Of a stretch of 64,000 bases of DNA, positions 23,764 to 35,425 are shown in pieces (the stretch's first letter is position 1; every line of letters starts with the position of its first letter). Source of the stretch: Viscum album (lineage: Eukaryota > Streptophyta > Magnoliopsida > Santalales > Viscaceae). A model generated the notes under the pieces. The model worked only from the letters and a program-made list of their open reading frames with translations. It ran no database searches and was not told the DNA's origin. The stretch is from contig OY728121.1 in assembly GCA_963277665.1 (NCBI GenBank), forward strand, positions 1,655,134,062 to 1,655,198,061, in the 5' to 3' direction. A program made the position numbers and the translations under genes.

Positions 23764-25209
23764 GACTCTTTTCTTCTTGACTTACTGTTTGGAGCCTATA
23801 ACCAAGGATAAGAAGGAATAGGTACTTGGTAATAAGTTGTGCCCAGGAGTAGCTAACTCGTGTACAAGGAAAATCCAATTTACCTCGTTATTGAAATTTT
23901 TCTAGTTTTGCAATTATTACAGTTGATTTGGTTTCACTTTTGGGTGATTCACATTTTTTGTGCTGTTATTATTGATATTAATGAGGTTATATTTATGTTT
24001 CAAACCAATGAGATGAGGTTATTCCATCTCATTCATCATATAGGCACTTTTTAGAAATCACATGTCATGCATTCTTGTCATTCCATTTAGGGTGCATTAC
24101 CAATTTCATGTTGTTGTGATAGATGTTGTGTTAGATATGCATGTTGTTGTGATATATGCCTTGATAGAATACCTATTTTTGATAGGGTATTGAATTGTGT
24201 AAGGTTTTGTTTGAATGAATGCCAAAATTTGGTTCTTGAGGTGTTGTGGGACCTCATGGATCGGAATTTGGTGGATCATTGCCTCTTTTTCCTTATATAT
24301 AACATGTATAAGATGACAAGCTTTGATTTTCAGGGAGTATGGGCCCTCACGGATTGGAATTTGGCACTTAAATGTTATTTTCAGTGTTTTTTGGGTTCTG
24401 TAGTAGTTTCTGAGGCTTACTATCCATAAAAACCCAGAATACACGGTGTGTAATGATAAATACATGCCATGTGTCCTTCTGTTTGGGAAAGAACTATTTT
24501 TCTTAAGTACAGGACGTGTACTATATGTACACGTCGTGTAATCTCTAACCATGTCACTGGCTGTGTGGGCAGAGACACGGGGTTGGGAAATATTTGGTGG
24601 GACACGCTGTGTACTGGATGCACACGCCATGTTGTGTAGACCATGTGTCCACCCGTGTGACTAATGACACAGATGGATAAAACTTAGGTTATACACACCG
24701 TGTCAATATTGAACACACCGTGTAGTATAACCCTTGTATTCGTCCATGTAACGAACAACATGGGGTTTTGGAATCCTTTTAGTACACACTATGTCTGGAA
24801 TAAACATGTCGTATAGAGTCAACCGTGTGTCCACCCATGTGACTAACAACATGGACAGTTCAAACCTAAGCGGTACACGTCGTATCTGGAACAAACACAT
24901 CGTGTAGTCCTGTCCTAGGAGAACCGTGTGGGTTAGTCATGTAGAATAACTCGGGTATGGGAAACGAATCAAGTACACACCATGTCTTGGGAGAACATGT
25001 CGTGTGTATGGGGTGTTACATGACCAGTTTTGGCATAAGTACACGCCCATGTGAAGGCTTAAAGGAACACATCATGTAAGGTTTATACACACCATATATC
25101 CATGTTTTGAAAAACTTGAATGCCTTCCTTTTCATGTTCCCTTCTTACACTTCTAAGTTTCAGTCCTTGATAATTTTGATCTAATGGGTGTGCTTGACCT
25201 TGTAGAGTC
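23764..25209 (+). other. Untranslated leader of gypsy element
   Basis: About 1.4 kb between PBS and gag with no gypsy coding motif. A 174-codon minus-strand open frame at 24106-24630 consists largely of translated palindromic repeats and is not supported as a gene. Confidence 0.7.
24440..25101. repeat. Cluster of short palindromes, ACACGnCGTGT type
   Basis: More than fifteen degenerate copies of a near-palindrome such as ACACGTCGTGTA, ACACACCGTGT and ACACGCCATGT, spaced about 30-45 bases apart. Copies also occur in both LTRs of this element (about 21945-21965 and 29965-30000). Each copy can pair with itself. Confidence 0.8.
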
Positions 25210-26200
25210 ATGCCACTGAGACATCCTCCTGTTGTGCACCAGTTACAGGGCGGTGATCAGACTCTAGACATGGCTGATCAAGGACCACCAGTATATCTTC
25301 ATGTAGTGCTAGTCTTGGCACTAGCTGTCATTCCGGAAACAGGTGATGAAAAACATTCTGAGAGGTCTTTATCAGGTTCATGCAGACTTTCTAGGGAGCC
25401 CCGAATCCTACCCCATCAATGGCAGAATTGACGTGGGTTTTCCAGAAGAAACATTCTCCCACCTTCACAGGGGAAGGAGAACCTCAGGCTGTAGAGTCAT
25501 GGTTATAAGCCATGCTTTCTATATTCGATCATCTGGAGATGCCTCCAAAGAGGAGGGTGAAGCTTGCTACTTATATGCTTCGGGATTCCGCCAAGAGATG
25601 GTGGGATGTGGTTTCACGGGAAGGATGCCAAAAGGGTATGGATTGGGATGAGTTTCAGTGTACCTTCTACGATTACTTCTATCCGGAGTTGTTGAGGGTC
25701 AATTGAGCCCGAGAGTTCATGAGTATGGAGCAGGGTACTCTTTTAGTTATGGAGTATTCTTCTCACTTCACAGAGTTGCAGTTATTTACACCCTTTTTAG
25801 GGGGAGATGAGTTATTTAAAGCAAGAAAGTTTGAGGATGGTCTTAGGAAAGACATTCAAGCTTAGGTGAACATCTTCAGTTTGACTTCATTCACTTCTAT
25901 AGTCAACCAGGCACTGATCATAGAGCACAACCTGAGGGATTCTGGAGCAGTGGGCTAGGGTAGTTTGACAACTAGAGTTAGTGATTCTCCGGCTGATAGT
26001 AAGAAGCACTGTTGGGAGACTACATGTGGAGATCCGAGTAGGCGAGATACACCTTCAGGTAGCCAGGTGGTATGCTACCAGTGTGGGAAGGTTGGGCATA
26101 CGAGGCCACGTTTCCCGAGAGACCTAGTGGAGTGCCGATCTTGCGGAAAGATGAGTCATCTTTAGCGCTTCTGTTAGTTCTTATCACTATTAGTAGGTGA
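25210..26200 (+). pseudogene. Gypsy gag remnant
   Basis: The ATG at 25210 opens MPLRHPPVVHQLQGGDQTLD, but the capsid domain is spread over three frames. The clearest part (25512-25706) holds PPKRRVKLATYMLRDSAKRW, then WDVV, WDEF and FYDYFYPELLR, the core of the Retrotrans_gag family. Two nucleocapsid knuckles follow: CYQCGKVGHTRPRF (about 26073-26115, last Cys replaced) and CRSCGKMSHL (about 26130-26165), stopped by TAG. Two frameshifts and several stops disable it. Confidence 0.85.
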
Positions 26201-26439
26201 AAGGGGTTCTTATATGACTCCGCATTTAGAAGAAACACCACCAGTTTCTCATTAGTCTGGGAACTGGAGTTCCTCTGGCTGTTTAGGCCAAGGTGGAGGT
26301 CACAGTTGTGGTATCTAGTCGGCAGGCTTTCAGTGACAACAAGGTGGATCAGCTCAGGGTGGTCAGGTAGGATCATAGGGATGTGGTACAGGATAAGCTT
26401 TTGTAGTGGAACAAACCCAGCAGGATCAGGACCCCATAC

Positions 26440-26740
26440 CCTCTACAGTTTGAGGTACTATTCTTGTTTCCTTAGTTTTATCTTCTTCTCTTTTCGATAT
26501 AGGGGATTTCCATAGATTTATATCTCTTGCTATTGTGGAGATCCTTGGGCTCTGTATCTTTACTTTTACTAATTTCTTGACATTGGACACTCTGTTAGGA
26601 ACAAGAATGGATAGTGTATGTCAGTGTAAGGAGTGCCCTCTTGAGGTTGGTGGGTGTCACTTCTTCTGGAACCTCTATGTCTTAAATATTACAGGCTATG
26701 ATGTCATTCTCATAATGGACTGGTTAGTTCTCTTCTAGGC
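26440..26740 (+). pseudogene. Gypsy aspartic protease remnant
   Basis: An open stretch at 26535-26738 contains CPLEVGGCHFFWNLYVL and ends GYDVILIMDWL, matching the conserved end of gypsy proteases (V-I-L-G-M-D-W-L). The catalytic D-S-G region should lie just upstream near 26480-26530 but is not readable in one frame. It sits between gag and RT as expected. Confidence 0.7.
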
Positions 26741-26899
26741 AGTTTTTGATTGTTATCATCGTAGGGTGATTTTCACATCACCATATGGCGGATCGTTTCT
26801 TCATAAGGGAAAATGGGATTTCTAGGTGACCAGAGTGGGACCCGATCATCATGGGTTGGGAGGAATCACAGCCCAGATTGCTAGTCTATATATAGATGA

Positions 26900-28300
26900 C
26901 CATGGGACTTCACAGTTAGACTTTCCTCCAGTGGTCGATCATTTCAAGGATGTATTTCCAGAGGACTTTTCAAGTTTTCATCCAGAGTGAGAGGTGTAAT
27001 TTTCTATTGATCTTGTTCTAGGAGTGTTACCAGTGTCTATTCCTCCTTATAGGATGGCTACACTAGAGTTACAAGAGCTCAAGAAGTAGTTAGAGGAGTT
27101 GCAGGCAAAGGGTTTCATCTGACATAGTACTTCTCCTTGGGGTTCGCCTGTCCTGTTTGAAAATATGGCGGATGGTATCCTCAGAATTTTTTGTGGATTA
27201 TTAGAATTTGAACAAGTATATGGTTAAGAACCGATATCCCTTTCTGGGGATTGATGATCTCTTTGATCAGCTTCGAGGAGCCTAGGTTTTCTTGAAGATT
27301 GAATTGAGATTTTGTTATCATCAGTTGCGTGTTAGACCATAAGATATACCTCTTACATCCTTTCAGAGTAGGTATGGTCTATACGAGTATGTGGTTATGT
27401 CGTTCGGTCTCATGAACACACCCATAGTTTTCATGGCACTGATGAACCGAGTGTTCCATCCATACTTGGATTCTTTCGTGGTGGTCTTCATGGATGTTAT
27501 ATTGTTGTACTCTCACACTTGACATGACCATGCCACACATCTTGAGATCATTTTGAGTACACTAAGAGATCATCAGTTATATGCTAAGCTCTCAAAATTC
27601 CACTTTTGGATGGACCAGATTCACTTCTTGGGTCATGTTATCTAAGAGACAGGAGTATCAGTGGACCTAGAGAAAGTGAGAGTAGTAGTTTCCTGGGAGC
27701 AGCTGAAGAACTTCTTTGAGGTGCAGAGATTTATAGGGTTGGCTGGTTACTACAGACATTTCATATAGGACTTCTCATGCTTAGAAGCACCATTGATGTG
27801 TCATACTAAAAAGGGTGTGAAGTACTTGTGGTCAAATTCTTGTGAGTCAACCTTTTAGGAGATGAAATGGAGGTTACTTCAGCACCGATACTGGTATTTC
27901 TAGAGTCAGGAAAGAGCTATATTGTGTATTGTGATGCATCAGGTATCGGGCTGGGAGATGTGCTTATACATGGGGAAGGAGTTGTTGCATATGGGTCTTG
28001 GCGGTTGAGGCCACATGAGAGGAACTACCTGAAGCACGATATCGAGTTGGCTGTAGTTGTTCATGCTTTACACTGTTGGAGACATTATCTTCTGGAAGAT
28101 CATTTTTTGGTTCTCACCAACCAAAAAAGTCTCAAGTATATCTTCACTCAGCATGATCTAAATCTTATACAGTGAAGGTGGTTCGAGTACCTTCGGTCCT
28201 TTAACTTTTAAATTGCCTACACGCATGGGAAAAGCAACACAGTGGTAGATGCATTCAGCAGAAGAACTCAGATACAGGAAGTTCAAAAGGCCAGTAGTGA
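26900..28300 (+). pseudogene. Gypsy reverse transcriptase-RNase H remnant
   Basis: RT blocks in order: FKDVFPEDF (about 26945), YRMATLELQELKK (27050), STSPWGSPVLF (27125), NRYPFLGIDDLFDQLRGA (27225), YHQLRVRP (27320) and [19 protein letters not shown] (27445-27505). The polymerase box reads FMDV instead of FIDD or YVDD, so the second catalytic Asp is lost. RNase H is a clean open stretch at 27867-28175: YIVYCDASGIGLGDVL, HDIELAVVVHALHCWRHYL, TNQKSLKYIFTQHDLN. Stops at several places prevent a full product. Confidence 0.9.
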
Positions 28301-28479
28301 GAGGCAGATCATGGATCTGTTCTCTGAGATGCATTTGGAGGTACACAATAGACAGGAGCAGACGTTTCTTTCTTCTGTGATCATTACCACTACTCTACTT
28401 GATCAAGTGCGAATGAGGTAGATATTAGATTCTGAAGGCCTCGTCCTATGGGAGAGTGTGTCAGGAGAGGAGCTCATTC

Positions 28480-29300
28480 CTGAATGGAAAGTAGGCGAGG
28501 GCGAGATCTTTCATTTTCATGGGTGTGTGTGGGTGCCAGCAAACATACATGAGAAGCTGATGCGGGACTTTCATTCCTCAGTTTGGGCAGTTTATCCTGG
28601 TGTCACCAAGATGTATCAAGATCTGAACTGTTAGTATTGGTGTCCACGTATGAAGAGAGATGTTGCTGGTTTTTTCATGAGGTGTTCCACCTATCAGCAG
28701 GTGATGGTGGAGCATCAGGGACCAGCAGGTCTTTTACAGCAGTTACCTATTCCCAAGTGGAAGTGGAATGATTTCACAATGGACTTTGTGACAGGTTTAC
28801 TGAGGTCGCCTCGAGGGAAAGATGTGGTGTGGGTTGTCATTGACAGACTCACAAATATTACTCACTTCTTACTGATCAAGGAGACCTTTAGTGTTGATGT
28901 GTTGGGAAGGTTGTACATCCAAGAGATTTTACATTTACATGGGGTTTCACACTCCATTGTTTCATACAGGGATGCATGTTTTACTTCTTAGGTCTGGAAG
29001 GGATTACATAAGGATTTGGGAACATAGGTACTTCTAAGTACAGCTTACCACCCCCAGACAGAGGGTCAATCCGAGCGTACAATTCAGCTACTAGAGGACA
29101 TGCTTCGAGCATGCATCCTAGACTTTGGTGGTTCTTGGGAGAAACACATACCTCTTATGGAGTTTTCCTACAATAATAGTTTTCAAGAAACTATTCAAAT
29201 GGAACCTTATGAGGCTTTGTACGGTAGGTCATGCCAATCACCCTTATGTTGGATGGAGGTAGGAGAGGCAGCTATGCTGGGACCTCGTTTTGTCTAGGAG
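28480..29300 (+). pseudogene. Gypsy integrase remnant
   Basis: The zinc-binding part reads VPANIHEKLMRDFHSS (about 28535-28580), then YPGVTKMYQDL and a later CSTYQQV. The catalytic core has WNDFTMDFVTGLLRSPRGKD (first Asp, about 28765) and HGVSHSIVSYRDACFTS (second Asp, about 28940-28990). [14 protein letters not shown] at about 29038-29075 contains the Glu region in another frame segment. [20 protein letters not shown] and [11 protein letters not shown] follow. Stops at about 28632 and 28989 break it. The family role is insertion of cDNA into chromatin. Confidence 0.88.
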
Positions 29301-29850
29301 AACACAGAGCAGATAAAGTTGATTCATAAGAGGATGGCTACTGCATAGTCATGACAGAAGTCTTATGCTGATCGGCGGAGACGACCTCTGGAGTTCGAGG
29401 TTGGGGATCAGGTTTTCCTACGTGTCACACCGAGTTTGGGACACAAGAGGATTAGGAGACAGGGTAAGCTTTCACCATGATACATTGGGACGTTTGAGGT
29501 TTTTAGAAAGGGTCGGGTCGGTTGCCTATCGGTTACTGTTACCTCAGAGCTACCGATCTATGCATGACATCTTCCACATTTCTAAGCTACTGTGTTACTT
29601 CTCAGACCTATCTCATGTTTTTTAACCTGAGGAGGTTGAGCTAGAGGTGGAAGCATCATTCGAGAAGCATCTTATCCGGATTATTGATTGTAGTGCGAAG
29701 GTTCTCCATGGCCGTTCTATTCCTCTGGTATGAGTGATATGGCAGTACAAGCGAGTATAGGATGAGACTTGGGAGAGGGAGGTCAATGTACGATCATAGT
29801 CGTCGGATCTGTTCGAGGATTCTTCTTCTACACTACCTTGCTAGGGAAAT
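29300..29850 (+). pseudogene. Integrase C-terminus and chromodomain-like tail
   Basis: The frame segments read ADRRRRPLEFEVGDQVFL-like sequence (about 29370), then VGSVAYRLLLPQSYRSMHDI and FHISKLL (29520-29595), the conserved gypsy integrase C-terminus. After a stop, IRIIDCSAKVLHGRSIPLV (29676-29730), VIWQYKRV and DETWEREVNVRS (29765-29800) match the degenerate chromodomain of Tekay/Del chromoviruses, thought to guide integration to heterochromatin. Two TAG/TGA stops sit inside it. Confidence 0.75.
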
Positions 29851-29868
29851 TCGAGGATGAATTTCTTT

Positions 29869-29881
29869 AAGGGGGGAAGTT
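29869..29881 (+). other. Polypurine tract of gypsy element
   Basis: AAGGGGGGAAGTT immediately before the 3' LTR. Confidence 0.9.
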
Positions 29882-31940
29882 TGTAAGAACCTGAATCTTA
29901 TTTTCAGGTATGAATCTTTTTTTCTGGTTGTTTTTTAGAAAAGAGGAGTTTCTAGAAATTTCAGGAGTACACGCCATGTACTTATAAGTACACATCGTGA
30001 CTCAGTTGTCGTGGCTCACTGTGTGCTGGCTGTGTAATAGCCGAACACATGGTCGTGTGGGGTGACCTGGAGGCCACCTAAAGTGGGGCTCGGTTAAGTC
30101 AAGTACATGTCGTGTACTTTTAAAGAACACACTGTGTATTTTCTTTTTATTTCTTTAAATGGACTGGGGTCACGTCTAATCGACATAACCTCCTCCTTCT
30201 CGACCTATCTCATCCAGGAGCATCCATAAGACGCAAATATTCTCCAGGTCTCTGACTCTTCACCCAATCTCCAATTCTACTATTGTCAATTGTGTTAGAA
30301 TCACCACGGTAATCTCTTCCTTCTTCTATAGCCTTGTTTCCTGATTCCTCCTCTTTTGTGAGTTTTCCTCGGTTGAACATTTTTAGCGTTTTTTTAGATC
30401 TACAGCTTTCTAGGGAGATTCAAGGCCTTAGGTTCATATATATCGTTCGTAAAATGTCGAGGTAAGTGGTTTGTGCCTTTTTGAAGTTAGTCTTTGAATT
30501 ATATGTGCAAAATTGCCCAATACCCTAGTTTGGGGTATTGCACGTTTAGAGATTTTAACTTTGTTAATGTCTTCTATTATTTGTTTTCTTGAGTAGGGAT
30601 ATTGGATTGTAAATAATTTTATTTGCCTTACTATGGATGTGTTTTCCCATGTTTGTTTGATTTTGGCCATTTGGTCTAGACTTGCCTATTAGGATGTTGT
30701 TTTCCATTCCTAGTGTTGTTAGGATGGAGTGATTATTTATCTGATGTGTTGTCCCATGACTTGTAGCTAATTTATCCAGGTAGTACTTTGAGGTTTACTT
30801 TGGCTGCTGATTATCATTTGTGTGCGATTACTTTACATGGGGCTGCAGGAACCTGGTGTAGTGAGACCATAGGGGAAATTGACATTGAGGGATTTCCCAG
30901 AGTGTCTGTTAAAATTATCACGCTACGAGACCATATGAGGTATTGACGTTGAGTGATCCCTCATAGTGTCTATAGTTAAGTTACGAGACCACAGGAGGAA
31001 TTGACGTTGAGTGCTTCCTCAGAGTGTCTATAGTTTACCGTTAAAATAATATTGGGGGGATTGAAGGTGAGTGTTGCCTCAGAGAGTCTTTAGTTACACA
31101 TGACTATATGGGGGATTGACGGTGAGTGCTTCCTCATAGAGTCTTTGTTATATATTCTCCTATATTTTCAACTAGAGGGGTTAGGCTGTGAGAAATACCC
31201 AGAGGGTTACTTGAGTTTGTAGCTGAACCATAGGGGATAGGTTGTGAGAAATTTTCTAGAGGGTTTCTTGTATTTGTTTTGGTTGGTTAAATTGCTAATA
31301 GTAAATGTTTGTAAATGAAACTCTAGGACTGTTTAATTTTGATTACTTCCTTGTTTATTGCTTCATTTGCTTATTGTCTGCCATATATATTCACTGACTG
31401 TTAGGCACAGATCTGTGGGTGGTTGCCTACTGGGTTTGTCTCATACCCTGTTTGGGTCATACTTTTGGGCCCAAACAGATTATATTGTTGCAGGTGTAGA
31501 TAAGGGAAAGCGCCATTCTACTTCAGGAACTTGATTGTTATGGAGCTGGGGAGCATGAGACAAAGCTGAGTCTTGCGATGTTGTTGGGGTTTATTTGTTT
31601 TATTTGTACTTTGGTTTAGTATTGTATTCCATATTTGTGACTTGTTTGGATACTTTCCTAGATATATGTATGATGTATCATTTATATATGTACTCCATTT
31701 ATTTATTTATTTCAGTCTTTCGATGTCTACTATTGTATGGTATCATTATTGTTTCTGCTATTTTTATCTGTTTATTTTCACTACGTTACTCTGCCAATGA
31801 GGGCATAGTTTCCCCACTATCACACCCAAGGCCCTCACTGCTAGTCGGCAGCCTCTGGTGTTCAAGGAAATGCACTTGAGGCCATGTGACCAATCAGGTA
31901 CGGGGCACCTCTCGGCAGCTTCTGGAACCAGGACATTACA
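29882..31940 (+). repeat. 3' LTR of gypsy element
   Basis: Starts TGTAAGAACCTGAATC and ends GGACATTACA, followed by the duplication CACAT. It contains the ~60-bp tandem units (30863-31150) and extra GTGAGAAAT repeats absent from the 5' LTR. It has two ACACG-type palindromes near its start where the 5' LTR has one. Confidence 0.95.
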
Positions 31941-33240
31941 CACATTGTGTGTCGAATTGAGGTGATATTGATTCATACACATCAAAAATAAATTATAGAT
32001 CATTTTACTAAAGTATCAAAATAATCTGAATGCATTTTCTTTGTTTTCAGTATGTAACATGTTCTTTTTACTAAAATTAATGCCAATTTTAAATAAATAG
32101 ACACACTTTTAGTCATACCGATCACAATGTGCATCATATTGAGGTGAGATTGTAAACATCACAAGTGACTTATGGATTGTTTTCTTAAAGTATCAAAATA
32201 ATCCAAATGGGTTTGATCAGTTTTCAATATGTCACTTGTTATTTTTACTAAAATGAATTTCAATTTTAAATAAATAGGCACACTTAGAGTTATGGCGGTT
32301 ACACCATGCATCACATTGAGATGTAGTTGATTCCTACATGTCAAAAATGACATATGGATCATTTTCCTAAAGTATCAAAAAAATGAATGCATTTTCTTGG
32401 TTTTTAGTATGTCAATTGTTCCTTTTACTAAAATTAATGTCAATTTTAAATACATACTTTTAGTCATATCGATCACACTGTGCATCATATTGAAGTGTGG
32501 TTGATTCCTACACATCAAAAATAACTTATAGACCATTTTTTAAAGTATCAAAATAATATGATTTCATTTTCTTGGTTTTTTGTATGTAACTTGTTATTTT
32601 TACTAAAATTAATGTCAATTTTAAAAAAATACACACTTTGAATTATACCAGTCACATTGTACATCATATTGTGGTGGGTTTAATTCCTACACATTATAAA
32701 TGACTTATGGATTGTTTTCCTAAAGTATCAAAACAATACAAATGTGTTTGATTGGTTTTTAGTATGTCACTTGTTATTTTTACTAAAATCAATGTCAATT
32801 TTAAATAAATAGACACACTTAGAGTTATAGTGGTCACACCATGTGTTGGATTGAACTAAGGTTGATTCCTACACATCAAAAATGACTTACATATCATTTT
32901 ACTAAAGCATAAAAACAATCCAATTTCATTTTCTCAGTTTTCATTATGTCACTTGTTATTTTTACTAAAATTAATGTTAATTTTAAATAAATACATACAA
33001 ATTTAGTCATATTGGTCACACCATGTATCATATTGAGGTGCATTTGATTCCAACACATCAAAAATAACTTATGGACAATTTTATTAAAGTATCAAAACAA
33101 TCTGAATAGGTTTGATTAGTTTTGATTATGTCAATTGTCTTTTTTATTAAAATTTATGTCAATTTTAAATTGAAAAAAGCACTTGGAGTCATACCGGTCA
33201 CATCATGTGTTATATTGAGGTGTAAAAATTCCTATATGAC
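31941..33240. repeat. Satellite array, ~182-bp monomer, right part
   Basis: About seven further monomers in the same orientation and phase as 19625-21861. Joining the two flanks with one copy of CACAT restores a regular monomer. The last monomer degrades after about 33220. Confidence 0.92.
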
Positions 33241-34079
33241 CCAAAGTCTCAAGAAAAAAATTAATTTCCAATGTTATCATGATTTCTATTATCTTTCTTT
33301 GTTGAACTATCAACACTACATATTGACTCGATTCTTTTAACCAAAAAGCCTTTCTTGTTGTTGAAATCTAAGAGAGTAGAGGAAGCTCATGTGCCCATCA
33401 TATCATGAGAAGTCATCGCAATGAGAAAATGATCTTTTTTTACTCTTAAGGATTTCAAATAGAAAGATTTTTCTTCAAAGAACATCGACTCTATACAGAT
33501 TTGGAAACTCAACAAAAAGCAATGAAAATTGAAAATATCTATGAAAAAAACTAAATAATTATTCGATAAAAATTTCAAGGAAATTAACTTACGAATAGTA
33601 GATAAAATGATGAAAAAATTAATTAAATAAGAAGTAGGAATTCATCTTTTCCTGATGGTTGTATACATTTTTTACTCATTTCCTTATCGAGATTATCTTA
33701 GTTACAGCCTTGAAGTCTAATCTCTCACAAGTATGAGTAGCTTCGAACAAACCACCCCAACTCAAACAATTGAATCCACCTATATAAGAAAAAAAATATG
33801 AGTAATAATAAAAATAAGTAAATTAAATATAAATATTAAACAAATCACTACTTCTATGGAATTCAAATATTCATGTTATTTCTATACATTCTGCCATCAG
33901 GTATTATACATATTTGTTTCTAAGAAAATCTATATCGTCTTGTGAATATTAGTATTTTAGACAATCATAGTAGTACAATAAAAATATAAATACACAAGGG
34001 ATTAATAAATATTTTAAATTAAATAGTAATTATCTTTGAAAACACCACTTTGGGGATGCTAGTTTGTGGATGAAATATG
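33241..34079. other. Spacer between satellite and CACTA genes
   Basis: No gene is recognised. CACTAC occurs at about 33314 and 33846, but no matching inverted end was found on the right side, so the terminus of the CACTA element is not called. Confidence 0.5.
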
Positions 34080-34094
34080 ATCTCTCTAATAAAT

Positions 34095-34700
34095 TTAGAA
34101 ACATAATAACCACAATATTTTCCATTTGTTTGTTTTAGACACTACAGAAACATTGATGAAAATAAGTAATTTGTTTTGATATATGTTTGGATAGTAAAAT
34201 CTTATTATATATACCATGATACTTGTCCAGTTGTAGAACTTTTCAGGATCCTTATGCTTAGCCCCTGTCCTCATTCCTTGTTTTTCATGATATTGAGACA
34301 CTATCCTATCATAACATAATATCCATTCAAACACAATCTAAATTATATAACTCAAAGTTTAGTTCTAAAATGTTTGATATAGTGTATTACTTATTCAAAA
34401 ATTCTATCATGTATGGTTGGTTTGTTGGGTATCCATGCATTGAATCTGGGAAATAAATATTTGGAGTATCCAAATTGACCGCAATGAAAATCCAATGTTT
34501 TCTAAAACACGAAAAGGAATAAGTAATAAAAGAAATAAAAATATATTTGATATGATTAAATTGTAGAGATTTACCCCTGCATCGTTGGTTTTAAGAATAG
34601 TCTTTCATCCGTATGTTTTCTTTCAAACGATCAGACCAGGTCTACCACTATTTCATCCATTTTTTTGGATTCTATGTTTTTGTTCTATAGACATGGCATG
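34095..34700 (-). pseudogene. Ulp1-like (C48) cysteine protease domain of CACTA accessory ORF
   Basis: Ulp1 enzymes cleave SUMO or related conjugates, and such domains are known at the C-terminus of accessory ORFs in plant CACTA and some MULE elements. On the minus strand LFLKPTMQ (about 34580-34600) is followed by a possible short intron (34502-34574, GT...AG) and then KHWIFIAVNLDTPNIYFPD with SM. The His at 34495-34497 and the Asp 17 residues later match the H514/D531 spacing of yeast Ulp1. The later part (34334-34095) has YHEKQGMRTGAKHK. A clear Gln...Cys-Gly motif is not visible, so the nucleophile seems lost. Confidence 0.55.
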
Positions 34701-35209
34701 AGGACTAACGAGTAAAAAACTCATGGGTAAATACCTTAAATTGGTTTTGATATATACGCGTGCCAAAAATATGAAATGTATTTAGTCGTAATTAACATAG
34801 TATATCATCTTTTGGAAAATCAAATCATGAAAACATACCTCATATATACATTTAAACTGAGGATCCTAACCATTAATAGTTATTTATTTCATTTACATTC
34901 TCAGTAGTAATGTAGTCTGTACCTTTCTCTCCATAAATATTTTCTTTAAAATCAATTATGTGACTACTACCCTTTTTGTAACTTTATATCTGCATGAACC
35001 TTCAATGTTAGTAAATGCAGATATTGAATGGGAAGGGTAAAGGTGATTTTGGAAGATCCTTCTGATCGGTTGGTCGATCCTTTATATGGTTTTGATTTGG
35101 TCTTTCATTTCACCCCTTCCCTTTATTCATCTGTAAAAACATTCACAGGTTCAGACCTTTTTTTATTAATTGTAAATGTTTAGCTTGAAAAATAAACTGG
35201 AAATGAATA

Positions 35210-35425
35210 CCTCCTTATCAACATATTTTTTTACAAGATGTGATGGTCATGCGATGAATCTTCCAACAGCTTGTTTGACCATAGGAATATCTTCATCATC
35301 AAGTGGAATAGGTAGCTCAGTGCTCAGCCCATGAGCTTTGCTAATTGTCACTCTCACATGACCTGTTAGAAGTGGTCTATTGTGTAGACTGTCATCTTTG
35401 ATATTGGACATCATAGCCCTCAATA
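35210..35425 (-). pseudogene. CACTA accessory ORF, middle part
   Basis: Minus-strand reading gives HNRPLLTGHVRVTISKAHG, then ELPIPLDDEDIPMVKQAVG and RFIA before a stop and PSHLV. This resembles the LPIP...D-I-x-T/M-V-x-Q-A-x-G-x-F-I/V-A-W-P segment that precedes the Ulp1 domain in plant En/Spm accessory proteins. The last Trp codon is a stop here. The function of the segment is not known. Between this block and 36340 the frame is unreadable. Confidence 0.5.

Larger units (their letters stand above)
21862..31940 (+). mobile_element. Ty3/gypsy chromovirus (Tekay/Del-like) nested in satellite
   Basis: A 10,079-bp element with LTRs of 1887 and 2059 bp, PBS, long leader, gag, protease, RT, RNase H, integrase and polypurine tract in gypsy order. 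The exact 5-bp duplication CACAT (21857-21861 and 31941-31945) is part of the satellite sequence, so it integrated into the array. A degraded chromodomain-like tail after integrase supports the chromovirus lineage; the subfamily is inferred. All genes carry stops and frameshifts. Confidence 0.95.

Noticed and set aside
24106..24630. 174-codon minus-strand open frame in the gypsy leader
   Set aside because: It is composed largely of translated ACACG-type palindromes and T-rich leader, has no domain, and lies antisense to a clear retroelement leader.
34140..34165. CACTACAGAAACATTG as a CACTA left terminus
   Set aside because: It lies inside the Ulp1-like coding region, and no inverted partner ending TAGTG with the matching sequence was found between 49080 and 49865.
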